Shown here piece after piece: positions 35,001 through 47,636 of a stretch of 64,000 nt of DNA. The notes beneath the pieces are model-generated. The model ran no database searches. It saw only the letters and a program-made list of their open reading frames with translations, and was not told the DNA's origin. The number at the start of each line of letters is the position of its first letter. The stretch's first letter is position 1. The DNA is taken from NCBI RefSeq assembly GCF_016086655.4, contig NC_052135.2, positions 22,968,363 through 23,032,362 of the forward strand, written 5' to 3'. Source of the stretch: Lepeophtheirus salmonis (taxonomy: Eukaryota; Arthropoda; Copepoda; Siphonostomatoida; Caligidae). The translations under genes were made by a program, and so were the position numbers.

Positions 35001-38000
35001 GCCGTTATTATAACTTACAGATGTTTTCAATTTCATTTGTTCCTGATATGGCTCTAAGTAAATCCACTTCCTCTGAACACCATTTAAATTATTCAGGACT
35101 TCATCCAAATCCGCCAATTTAATCTCCCAGGATGTTGCTCGATCTCCAAATCGTTCATAATAAGGGGATCCTTTGATGGATTGAAAAAGAACTTGGTTAT
35201 CACCGACTTTACTTAAAAGGTCGTTCCAATCCTTTATTAATGGGACCTTTTCACCATTGGAGGCCAAATGCTCAGAAAATGCAAATTTCGACTCTATCTC
35301 CCAAATATCTAACTCATTCAGAGTTTGTCGAATAATAACTTCCCCAGAAGCTCGATTATTGAGCTCGGCTAATTCATCCGAATACTCAATGATGACTTGG
35401 TGAACTTTTAAAAAGTCACCTAGAGTGAGCTTTTCGATGCTTTTTGGAGGCATGGAAAGCAGATTAAACATTTCACTCCAGTGAATGTCAGAGAATATCT
35501 CTCCTTTAACAAATTTAAGAACAGGTACGAGAGCATTATAATTTTCGATCTCCTTCAAAATTTGTATACTAATCGAATTTACTTCTGAGGAACCCGTTAG
35601 CTTATCTGACCAGGAATTTAGAAAATCCTCCAGTTTGAACATTTTGGATCGAAATAAAATCCATTCTTCATTTGCCAATTCATTTTTTGATTGATGAAAA
35701 TCCTCATAGAGGGCCCACATGCCTTTGTAGTGTTCCAAATCTTTGTTGATTTCTTCATAGAGAGGAAATTCTGTATTTAATTCAAAATGTCCAGAATCCT
35801 TTTGTAACTTTTCTTTTCTCTCCATAAGGGCATTCCATTCCTGTTCTTTCTCTTTTATAAAAATCAAACCCTTCGAAACCCGATCTGGAAATTTATTTGC
35901 TTCTTCTATCACATCCTCCCTTGGCTTAAATTGATTCCACCGTATCTTAAAGTGCTCTATCTCACGGTTCATGTTATCAACTTGAGTTTGAAGATTTGCC
36001 TTAACAGACTCCATTTGATGGGAAACTGAGGTTTCGTAGTTATCCATTGCAGATGAATAGTTGTTCCAAATGTTTTCAACCTTTGATATTTTATCCATGG
36101 TCTCATTTGTCCATGCAATAAGAATGCGGTTCTTGGTGTCCGCCGAGTTATATAAGTCCATGATTTCAGGGGTTTTTCTAACATACTCTCGATGCCTCGT
36201 GTTACATTCACCTATCTCTTCCACAGTTTGAGGAAGTTTCCCTAGAGATTGTATTGCATTTTGAGCAAAAGTCTCAATTTGATCAATATCATTCACTACT
36301 GACTTTTGAAGTACGAGGCTCAAATAATCCCAGTATTTTCGATTTAAAAGTTCGATTTCTGAAAGAACTGGACCAAATAAAATAAGAATGCAGTCAATTT
36401 TCTCCTCTGTTTTCGTCGAAAGTCGACCAATTTCCTGGGCTTTGGCCTTTGATGCTTGAAAATTTCGCTTAAAATCTTCTGCAGTATGACAATGAGATTG
36501 AATAAATTCTTCCATGGAGTCAATAGATCCAAGAGCCACCCATTCTTCAAATCGATTCTTAACCTGTTCTAATTTTTTAAAAAGCTCTTCAGCTTTCTCA
36601 AATAAATGCGAGAATCGATGTGCATTTTGGTCTACCATGATAGAAAAAATGGAAGAGTCTTCAAGAGAAACACCCTTGAAAGATCTTGGTATAGAAAGAA
36701 ACTTCTTTAGTTGTTTGTAATAATTCATTCTTATATCCTCAAGAGATGGTTTAAATTGTACAACTCTTTGCCTATATGTAAGTTCGACCTTAATCTCTGG
36801 TAAGTGATCATTAAGTCCTTCCAGTCCAATTTGGTACTGATGTTCCAGGGCTTTAAAAAGCTGACGATCCCAATGTGAGCGCCAACTTTTTAAATTGTTC
36901 AACCCCAAGAGCTCAACATCGTTAAAAACTTGTCGAATAATTTTAAGAGAATCTTTCCATATTTCGTTATCATTAAGAAGATCTGTATCCATAAGTTTGA
37001 TAACTATATCACGAACTTTTTTGTGATATGAGGAAAGTCGATTATTGAGTCTTGCAAAATCATCCACTTTACTTCTGAGTGTATTGATATAACTTTGAAT
37101 CAGATCAGAATTATCCCACGTCATGTTGCTTTGATCTCTAACGCAATTTGCCAAGTCTATAGCAGAGTCAAGCATCATTGGTTTTTGAGATTGAATTATG
37201 CGATCTCCTATAGTATTATGAAAAACTGCTATTTGATCCAATTGCTGGGCTTGCTTACTAAATTTCCTGGCTAAATCCGTTGCCAGTTGTATTTTATGTG
37301 GAATTGCAAATCCTAAAACATTAAGCATGCGTACTTCACGTGTAAGGCCAATAAGTCGAGGATTATAACTGACTTTCATGTCTTTTCCCGCCTCAAAATA
37401 AACAACTTGTTGGCTTGTCTTCAAGAAGAGGCCGTCTTCCTCCTCTATCGCTTCAGTATTATCACGAACCCAAGAATCGAATTGATCCTTTTGATACTCT
37501 GAAAGTTCCGCGATAAATTGTTTAAGCTGTTCATCAAATAATTTCCAGGAACTTAGGTCTAAGAGCATTGTCTCTCCAGTCCTTTGAATGTCCTCTAATT
37601 TGGCATGAAGTTGACGAATAAAGTATACATTATTAATTGTTGGTGATTGAACGTCCTTCAGAGAAGGGACCTTAGGATTTCCATCATTGAAGTTTACTTT
37701 CTCCTTGCGTAGATATTCTTGTAATTTACTGAGAAGAGATTCCCTTTCAACATCCAGATTTTTAGCAATCGACTTTCTTTTAATGAGTTCCTTGTAACGT
37801 TTAAATTCTTGTAAGGCTTGAATAGCATGTGAGGAATGAGCTTTTTTCAAATAATGTTTTAGCTTATCACTGACAAGGTTTTCTGTGGGTGAAAGACCCT
37901 CTTCAAATCTTTGAACTCGTGAGCGCCATTGAGAATCTGAAAAAGAAAATTAATTTATGAGTTGAACATATTTTTATCTCACTTAAGTACCGGTATAAGG

Positions 38001-41000
38001 GTTGTAATGGATAGGATTCATTCCCTCAAAATGCTCAAAGATATTCGATGTTTGCAACTCAAGTCGTTCATCTTCAGAGAGTAACTGAGTGATTTGCTTA
38101 TACGTTTTTCTCAGTGAGAGTATTTCTGTCAGGCGATTCTTCATTTTCTTTGTTCTCTCAGGTGCATATGACCCTCCTTTCCACTGATAGGGTCCATAGT
38201 TTGGCCAATAGATGGTTGTTAACTTTGTACAAAGATCATGGACTTCATCACAGATATTAACTCCCTTGAAAAAAAATTACCAATATATGCATATGCATCA
38301 ATGCTATTATAATTGCATAAAGGTAAGGTAGGCATGGGGACAGTAACAAAAGCCCCTTTTTCTAAAACATCAAAAATGTAACAGTCGCAAAATTTACATT
38401 CAAATTGTACGATTTAATGCAGATTATTTTTAAGTAAAATAAATCCTTTTTGTCAACTTTTCGACGAGATATTGAATAAAAACTTTTTTGACTGATATAT
38501 ATTAAGTCAACTTTTTTTAAAGTATTATTTTTGTAATACCGCAGTCATTTTTTCCTTATTTCTATTGTAAAGTGTATAATTTAAATGCCTGATTATTTTT
38601 CTGTCAGTTATTACACGGGGACAGTTTTAACATTTGCTAGGTTGCATACAAATACAATTTGTGGAAAAACGATTACATTGTATAATTAAACAGGGGACAC
38701 ATGTTGATGCTCTTTCTTAAATTTTGACGTGTCTGAGTCAACCCAAAACTGAGTTATTGAGTAAAAAGCAAAAAGTGTTAAAACTATCCTCGTTCCATAT
38801 ACTATTCCTAACTTAAATTTATGCATTTGTTTAAAAAATACCTCTTGAAGAAGTGCTTCAACTTTGGAGAAGGGATCCTTCCAGATGTCAATACTAGAAG
38901 ATATTTTGAACTGAATAAAACGAGTCATGGAATTTGCAATTATGTCAAATAAATGATTCATTCTCTTCTGAGGATAATTCCATTGTTCTACCTTCCACAA
39001 ATCATCTAAGACTGCATGACAACTTTCCAAAACATCAATGGCCTCTAAAAGTACCAATTTATAGTAATTTTTATTATACCTTGATGTTTAATATATAAGA
39101 CATCTTACCCTCAATCTGTAAGTTTTTTAAATTATCGAATTCCCGACCTAAGGGCTCCAAAACTTCATGAAAGTGTGCTCCCATGGATCGAAGATCCTGT
39201 CGTTTGGCATACTGGCTCAACTCTTCCCAATATTGGATTTCATCAGACGGACTAAGTATGGAGGCAGATGGGATTTCATGGGAATCATTTTTATTATAGT
39301 TGTGCTCGCCTTGTCTCACAATTGAACCGAGGCCCTTCTCTAACTCTGATAATAAGCTCTGAAGGGATATGGAGAGAATTGAGTAATTCAATAACAAAAT
39401 ACAAACGAAATGCAATTATGTTGTAAATGCAAAGGCTTAACTAATTTTAAGTTTATGGAAAATAAATAATGTAGCCACTGGACACCTACATATTATTAAT
39501 ATCAACATTAGGGCGAGAATAACTTTTTTTAATTTTTTTGGTAAAAAATATGAAATAGGCTTTGGTAGAAAAAATGATGTCTAATTGTACAAAAAACGTT
39601 TCAAAAAGTTTGAAATGTTTTAAAACATAATAGAATTTTTGAAAATTTACATTTTTTGAAGAAAAAACCGAGTCTTTGCTTGAATACTCTCCATATACTT
39701 AAAATTAAAGCTTTTTTAAATAATAAATTGAGCTTAATAAATTTAAAATAAAATAAATTGTATAATTATTTTGGAAAAAATAATACTTATATGTCCAAAA
39801 TAACGTCAATTGAAGTTTCGCTCAGACCCCTCATCTATTTTCTTTCCATACATTTCCCAACTGATAAATATCAAAATTATAAACTACGTTTAATTCAAAT
39901 ATATATACAGTATTTAAGCAAATAATCAGTTTTTTCTTTACAAAAATAAACTTTCAAGACTTTAAGGCCGTTGAACTACCTTTAAATATTTTTTTAGGAA
40001 CATTTCAAAGTTTTTCAAATGTTTTTGTATAATTAAAAATCATTTTTTAACTTAAGCTATTTACTACTTTAAAAAGTTGAAATTATTGTCGCCCTAATCA
40101 CCATATATGTATACTCGTAGGTGCATCTCTGTAATTGGAGAACAGCCTGGATAATAACTATATATATATATATTCACACTTTTTTGAAATATTTAACTAT
40201 TTTTGCAGTCTTGGTCTTATACAGAGGCATATTGGGGGAAATGGGATTACTTACTCTGTGGCCCACGCTTGATAGTAACAAAGTGGGATCATGCACAATG
40301 TAACTTTAATCATGGATTACTTAACCTGTTAAGTAATCCATGATTTATTAAAATAATAACAAATGAATAATATTATTTTAAAAAATCATTTCTAAAAAAA
40401 AATATTCTTCTTTGTAAAAAAGGCAATAGGGAAAAATTAGAAATGTATTTTCTAAGAAATGTTATTAGAGCACAGTATGCTATTACAAAAAAATAAAAAA
40501 TATAATGTAATAAAATAGTATTTAAATGTCACTTCGACAATAAAAATCTGACATAATATTTTGTTTTTGTAAAACCTAGGTCCTGCACTACAATTTAAAA
40601 AATTGAGGTAACTGTGTGAAATTATTTTGAAAATAAAAAACAGGGATATTGAATTATTTTCTTTAAAAAAAGAAACATTTATCATTGCCCAAAGTTCACT
40701 CAAGATAACCCACCCTGTGTAGATGACATGAGCTGGGCGTGTTTAGCGAGAGTGGAGTTAGATGTAAAGACAAAAAATGGGACAAGTATAAGGTTTTTTT
40801 AAGCACAAATTTAAAATTTGACCGTTTTTTAGGAAAAAAAAATTAAAGTTTTTTACAAAAGCTTTTTGACCTACTGTTAAATATTTAGACAACATAACTA
40901 TATTATATTGACAAATGTATTAAAAGTTTGACACACAGCCGCTGCCTTATGTACAATATAGGGGGGGGGGGCTACTCTTCTAGACTGGCACTGCATGTAC

Positions 41001-44000
41001 AGTTGAGAAAATATGTATTTGATCCCTTGCCGATTTTAAGGGTAGGTTTATTGGAACAGTGAGATACATTATATGAACAAAAATTGTTTTTGGACTAAGA
41101 AAAATGCTGAGTATAACCCCAAGAACACCATCCCAACCATCAAGCATGGGGTGGAAACATTCTGTTTTGTTAGTGTTTATCTGCTACAGGGGAATGAATA
41201 CTTCTTTCCCGAATCAAAGGGAGGATTGTCCATTATTCGGGAAATCTTGGCCAAAAATCTTCTTTTCCTCAGAGCAAGGCTGTGAAAATGTGTAGTGAAT
41301 TGGTCTTCTAGCAATGAACCAAAACATACGTTCACAGCAACAAAGTAGTGGCTCAAGAAGATACCCATAAGGTCATACATTGGCCTACCCAGTCTCCAGA
41401 CCTCAATCCCATAGAAAATCTATATTAGTGGGCAAACTTAAAAAATCGAGAAGGGATCAAATACTTATTTCCTCTACTGTACGAGTATGTATAATGTTAA
41501 ATTTTAATAAATTGATAACGTTTAAGTTAAACAACGTACCTAGAATGCACATACATAGATATTTATTTTCGTATACATAAATAGGTATGTGCAATTATTA
41601 ACAATACTGAGTCTCATAGAGAATTGGATTAGTTTATATTAATATCTACCTACATATGAACGTTGTAGTACACCTCTTCATGCAAAGAAACAAAGCCCCT
41701 TTGTAATAATTAAGAAAACTTAACATTACATTTCATAGGTAAATTCAATATGAGATTACAATTCATTTCTAAAGGTATATATACTTAATCACTTAGAAGT
41801 TATAAGTAGGGATGATAATGTTTTCTAAATTGAGCTAAGTGTAAAACCCACGCCTAAGAGAATATCATAAAAATATGGTAACTTTGACTTTGAGAGACGA
41901 CATATCTGCTGATAGAGGTCCCTATAAATAGGGATGTGAAAATTGTATCCCCGCAAGTAGAAATTAAAAAGAAAAGTACATCTCGGCAACTTTGACATAT
42001 CTGCTAACATAGATAAATATAAATACGTTTGAATTTTCAAAATAGGTGTAAAAATAGCGTGCAGGCGCGTCATATTAAAAAAGAAAAGGGTGTAAAAGCT
42101 ATGTAAAAATGATTTAAATCTCGCAGGTGTTTAGGTCAACTCATATTATACAACTGTATCAAATACGTTTTTAATGACTAACAATGGTAGATAATATATA
42201 CTTTATATTTTTTGAAAAACGAATGGGACCTTGGATGAGGTTTAGCAACAAGCTAACTTACTCATCAAAATGTGACTCAAAAATATTACTTTTTTTCAAG
42301 CTGTTATTATTATTTTATTTTTGAGGAGATAACATTTAAGTATTGAGTAAGTACGAGTGAATTTGCTCATGAAAAACGGAGAGTAACACGAAAGATTTGA
42401 TGGGGGAGTTCTCTTCCATATTATTAAAGCAATGTTTGTATGTTCAACGAATTCTTCTACAAATTATCATCAATTTCTATGCAAATTATTCCGTCTAACC
42501 CTTTGGGTGTGCCGCAAATTGCACTTAAAGTACCCAAGATTAATCCTTACAATAAAAGATTGAGAAATTGATAGATTTTATGGTTGAAAGACTATGTCAG
42601 GGCCAATATATATATGTCTCATACATCAAACAAAGGTTTCAAACTATAGCTAAAATGATTAAGTTTCTCAACTCATCCCACAAATTTGAATGGAAAGCCT
42701 ATAATTGACTCAAATGTGTCTATGAAATTTTGAGCTTTATATATCCATTTAAAATCATAAATTGGGATTTTTCTCATTTTTTTGATTTTTGTTCTAATCT
42801 ATTTTTATGTTGAGTCAATTCATTTTCAAAATAGGGAGGAATAATTAATAACAACATATTTATTTTGCTCTTAGCTATATATATACTTTTTAGATATTTA
42901 TACTCACCGCTATTTAGCCAATATTCACATCTCTAGATATAACTTATAAGTAGAGTTGAATAAAATATGTCTTAGAAAGGGGAGCGTTTTTTTGTAGCTA
43001 AAACCTTAAGAGACTTTTTCGTCTTCTAAAGCAATTATCATTTAATTCTTCATAAGGGAACGTCTACAGAAATAACTAGTGTGTGCCCATGAAAGACAGA
43101 GAGTAACAATAAAGGTTTGCTTGCGAGTTATATGTCTAAGTCATTGTTGGAATCGGATTAGGATTTATGATAGACCCCATAGTAATTCCAACCTAAATGT
43201 CCTTTCTATATAAGGAATGACAGATTTGTGTTTATTTCCTTCCTCTCACGACTACTTCCAGTTGATATAATAAAACGTCATTAGCTGCTCTCCTTCCAAA
43301 CATTCTTCAAATTGTGAGGATTATCACACTCATTTTCGGTTTTATAGTTTTTACATACCGGCAGGAAAGATTGTATATACCACTGCTTATTAATTATATA
43401 AGTATGTGGAGGTCCTAGTTGTAACACGGATTAGTTCTCACAATTCAATTTTTTAGCAATTTTATACTAAAATAACCATCTATGAGTGTTGCACTAGCTA
43501 CTGCTTTTTAAGACTGTTGAGTAGACTCAATCCTGAACTCTTACTCATTTTTTGAGCTTAAATTTTTTTTGAAACTCAAGTATTATCTTAGGTTATTAAA
43601 CCTGTTTTGGATTATCAAAAAAATTGAGGTTAATTTAAGGTTAAATAAAGTTGATCAGTTAAGTGTTCGGTGATACATTAGTGCTTGTAGTCAAAGAGTA
43701 ACTGAGGAGCAAGTTGATACACACTTGAAACATTTATCAAAAGAGGAACTATATTTTTTTTTCCCCCAATTTGTTCTGATTAGAAAACAGTCCCTTAACC
43801 TTAATTGTTGACATTTTTAGAAATTATATGAAAATCACGAATCAATATATTATTGATTACATAAAATTTTGTGTAAATTAAACCGATAACCACTATTACT
43901 TTATATTTATAAGTAGTGGTAAGTGCTATTGTCTCAACGTGCCCCATTAATGGAGCTTGTGAAGACCAAAGACATCCCAAAATAAAAATAGAAACTATAG

Positions 44001-47000
44001 CTAAAATACCATAAACTTAGGTAGGAAATTGATGGCAAAAGTTCCATATTGTTTTGAACTTTGAAAAAAAAAATCAATTCTCACTATCACATCAATATTC
44101 CAAGATGATTAATATCCCGAAAACTGAATTTTGTGTCAACTACATAGTTCCTAACTCCCTCTAGATAGATTTATAGTTTACTTATAATAGTATTCATTAA
44201 TGGCATTCTAAAGATAAACCATTATTTGAATCAACCTGTAATGAAATGTATATTTATCGATACGACTAATTACTCGATGATGAATGATTTAATAAAATTT
44301 AATAAATATTTGTATTTAAGTTTTTAATTAAATATACTAAATATATATATATATATACTTAAATATACTAGTATTTTGTATTTCTTGTGTGGAATAAAGG
44401 GGTTAGGTTTTGGATTTATTCCATTATTTCACGTAAGAATTAATGCATATGAAAATTATTCATTTATTAAAAAAATATTCTTCAATATTTGTGTATATTA
44501 TTAATGCAAAGTTTTTCTGTTTGTCTGTGAATGACCCATTTTAACAACGAGTGTGTGTAGCTAAAGCTCAGTGTTTCAAATTAAAAAAGAAAAAAAAAGC
44601 GGAGAACATATATAAAACATAAAATAATGAATGTGATTTTACATCTGGTTTAGCAATGAACGTATGTAGCTAAACGTCAGGGCATCATATTAAAAAAAGA
44701 AAAAAAGAAAGGGGAGTACATGTACATATTTAGCGTTATAAATCCTGAGTATTTTTAGCGTGCAAGTTTTGCTGTTGTTGTAATTTTATCAATGTTTTTT
44801 TTAAAAAAATCTCAAGCTGTTTTCATTAATATTTCATTCTTCATGTGAGAAAATCTAAGCATTGAGTATCTACTTACTATGTATGTCTGAGTGTGCTCAT
44901 GAAAAACGAAGAATAACATTGATGATTTGTTGGAGAGTTAAGTTATATATTAGATTTATTAATGAATTATATGTCTGTTCTTCGACGCCTAATAACACCT
45001 ATAGGAAGTGACTTTGTCAAGGGCGAGTTTATTGTAAGTGAGACATAAAGCAAAACTAAATGTTTGGAATTCTTTTTTTTATCACCGGACTTGGTATAAA
45101 TCTTGAAATCAATGTGTGTAGGTATGATTTGCTGTCGCTCCTAGAGAAGGAAATATACACTATGTATATGGAAAGCAAAGACATTTCCTAGCTTAGATAG
45201 AGTAATAGTAATACTATAATGTTTACTTATGCTAAATCATTTCAACTCCATCTCTTTAAGTTAAGTACACATTTGATTCAGATTTAATTTCGTTAACAGC
45301 ATAAAATTGTTTAGTTGTGGAACAATATTTATTTTTGATAAACCATTTCATTTTTCACATCGTTTTCAGGTGAGATAAACGTCTTTCAAAAATAATTTTT
45401 GTAATTCAAATATCATTTAACGTACAGAATCGAGTACAAATAAATGTTTTAAAAATTTATACATTTCTTTATAAAATCCTGATGTCACAAAATTAGGAAA
45501 ATTGAAATAAAACTTTGAATAAACAGTCAATAAAGGTAACATTCCTGTAATTATTATTACTTTTTTTTCAAAATATAAGCCAATTCGGCCAGTAAACGAT
45601 TAAAATTTGAATTTAATTTAGAATTTTGTGGTTATTTTAGTTAAAAAATCACATGGAGCCCCTATTTTAGTTTTAAAGTGTGGGAACTAATCTAAAACAA
45701 AATGGTAAATCTCTTTTTTATTGTTAAAGTACATTATTGATGTATTTTTAAAAAAAATTGGTTGATACATATTTTGAGAGACTTTCTTTGTTTAATGATG
45801 TTTCTTTATAAAATAAATTTATATTTTATATAAACCGAATATTTGTTTTATAGGAATTTTATGTAAAATGAATATAATTTTATTAAAAACTAGAGGGTGT
45901 ATGGGCATTTCTCGGAGTTATTCTTTGAACTATAACACAAAGTAACTTTGTTATACAGTCAATGTGAAAAAATTCATGTTTTTGATATCTATGAATAAAT
46001 TTTAATTTAAGCCTTCATTTTAAAATTAAAAAGATATTTAATATAAAATTATAAAAATTTATTCAAAATTGGAAAAACAGATACTTCTTTTTAAACAGTA
46101 GTCTTAGTACTTTAAGATATATATATAGCCTTCTTTTTATTGTCAACTTTTGAAATCCAACGTCGAATAACTGAACAGTATTATTTTTTCTATTTTCTTT
46201 TGGAATATTTTTAATTGATTTTTTTTAATATGTCGCACTGAGCGTCGTAGCTAGAGTGTTATTTTTTAGATCAAGTAGTAACACAGCTCTAAGATATTGA
46301 GCTAAAATGAGACCTCCAAAGACAGGCAGACAAACAAACTCTGATATATTAATATGTAGATACATAATATGCAGGCAATCTAGCGTGGGGCTTTGTCAAG
46401 GTATTTACCTAAAACCGACTTTGGGCTAAGTTAACGAAAGAATAATTGGTAATAGAAATGTCATAACAAAAATGGACTCCAACCTGTAATTTAGGATCAA
46501 AATCGTTGCTCCATTTAGAGTCTGAGAGAAGAAGAGGACTATATACTGAGTGCAAAGTGTAATAGAGAGTCGAAACAGGTGAATTTACCATGGAAGAGGT
46601 AAATACCTCACTCTTTAAATTATCTTCATTGATCACCGTTGGTTTCATTTTGAAAAATAGTAGAACCTGGAAGAACAATAATTAGTTATCAATAGTGTTT
46701 GAAAACAATGCTGGAAGGCGCACAGTGGCTTTCAGTAGAAATAAGTGCCTTACAGGCTATTATAAAAATTGTAGACATCTATTGTATTTCTAATTATTTC
46801 AGAGCTATAATCACTGGGTAAGGCCAGGGGTGTTTGGCCTTATAATGTCCCATAATGTTTTCAGCTGAAGTAATTATTGACCAATTAAGGATTTGTCATA
46901 CATAGTAACTCCAGTCAGAAGATAATAATAGAATATTATATGCAAAGTATCATCTCTATTGTGCAGTCTTACTCCTGCCTTCATATTGTAATTTACAAAG

Positions 47001-47636
47001 TGCCCGTTCCTATAAGCGACAATCACTACTGATGATTCGATGAATGCAATATGAAGTACTTTTTTATTCTACTTATAATCTGGCATTTTCTTAAGAATAA
47101 AAATTAAAAATGCTCATCATTTTTTGACGATAATTTTAATCAATTGATTTATTTCACTCACTGATTGTATATTAAACTGCATTTAAGAAATTTTGCTACT
47201 TAAAGTCATTCGTAAAATATTATATGTGTTAGCAAATTTACACAATATTTTTGTTTATTATTACCCATAACGCTCATTTAAAATTATTACATATATAATT
47301 TTTTGATTTGGTCGGCTCCAAGGCACTTAATTATAACTGCCTAGACGGCTACTTTTTTCATACCGATTTTCAGCACTCGTGTAAATAATATATGTATTTA
47401 CAATATCTTACTTGAGATCCGTCATTGTCTATATGAGGTTTAGAGTCCAAATATATTTTTGAATCTGCGGACTCTGCATTTGCAGAGAGAACCATGGTAT
47501 TCCCATCATCTAGAAATTCATTGAGTTTCTCATGATACAGAAGGTCTCTTAATTCCTGTACATTCTCTAAATTAAAATGATTTGTGATTTGAGACAAAAT
47601 GTAATTTTTACGAAGATCCTCAGAGTCCAATTTCAT
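26060..47636 (-). CDS. DYNC2H1: Cytoplasmic dynein 2 heavy chain (IFT dynein motor)
   Basis: Motor subunit of dynein-2, which drives retrograde intraflagellar transport in cilia. Exons in transcript order: 47636-47412, 46666-46484, 39358-39109, 39044-38842, 38264-37991, 37936-35019, 34759-26060; 12,753 nt, 4,250 aa (human about 4,300). The start is fixed by alignment with the human N-terminus (NEFLDDGNTM, LLFFKMKP). Tail motifs SLLSELEKGLGSIV and SPSDEIQYWEE are followed by the linker. Four P-loops are visible: AAA1 GPAGTGKT (about 1689), AAA2 GPSGSGKT (about 1973), AAA3 GPECSGKS (about 2286) and AAA4 GKPGVGRR (about 2619, where the lysine is replaced by arginine, as I recall in human DYNC2H1). 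A coiled-coil stalk (around 2800-3050) and the C-terminal domain follow. DYNC2H1 rather than DYNC1H1 is shown by QVLVFNCDEGID and MNPAGKGYGGRQKLPDNLKQL. Intron 2 is 7.1 kb; the last exon is 8.7 kb. Confidence 0.95.
40308..40345. repeat. Perfect 17-bp inverted repeat with 4-base loop
   Basis: AATCATGGATTACTTAA and TTAAGTAATCCATGATT are exact complements around CCTG, within intron 2 of DYNC2H1. The 38-base palindrome is too short to be a transposon on its own. Confidence 0.85.
41000..41479 (+). mobile_element. Internally deleted Tc1-like transposon
   Basis: The ends CAGTTGAGAAAATATGTATT and (reverse complement) CAGTAGAGGAAATAAGTATT are inverted repeats continuing into TTTGATCCCTT, each flanked by TA. 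The interior encodes scraps of Tc1 transposase in several frames, including WPTQSPDLNPIENL, the block around the second catalytic region, and a KHG-like piece upstream. At 480 bp it is well under half the length of an autonomous element, and it contains stops, so it is dead. The TIR and the adjacent GGGTAGGTTTATT block closely resemble Tc1 elements I associate with salmonid and other fish genomes. Confidence 0.8.
42050..42840 (+). repeat. Dispersed repeat family 2, copy 2 with left extension
   Basis: The part at 42,425-42,830 matches 17,195-17,590. The left extension (GCGTCATATTAAAAAAGAAAAGG, then CAAGCTGTT, then CTCATGAAAAACGGAGAGTAAC) recurs in pieces at 43,080-43,140, 44,660-44,720 and 44,810-44,945, so the full element is at least 800 bp. 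Confidence 0.55.
44490..46345. repeat. Composite transposon-derived region in DYNC2H1 intron 2
   Basis: The left edge has TATTAATGCAAAGTTTTTCTG and GTTTGTCTGTG. The right edge has GACAGGCAGACAAACAAAC and GATATATTAATATG; in reverse complement the right edge resembles the left. In between are two GTAGCTAAA..TCAG blocks followed by A/G-rich runs, and a CATTTCTCGGAGTTATTC block. No open reading frame of note is present. Probably a nested or composite non-autonomous element. Confidence 0.4.
46667..47411 (-). other. Intron 1 of DYNC2H1
   Basis: A 745-bp intron with donor GTAAGA and acceptor TTCTTCCAG. No further feature seen. Confidence 0.8.

Larger units (their letters stand above)
39359..46483 (-). 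other. Intron 2 of DYNC2H1, repeat-filled
   Basis: Flanked by the donor after DPKLQ (46,484) and the acceptor before SLLSELEKG (39,358). The intron contains a 17-bp perfect hairpin, a deleted Tc1 element, and many fragments of repeat family 2 with relatives. It has no coding exon that would fit between the two DYNC2H1 exons, whose junction already matches the family without a gap. Confidence 0.8.
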
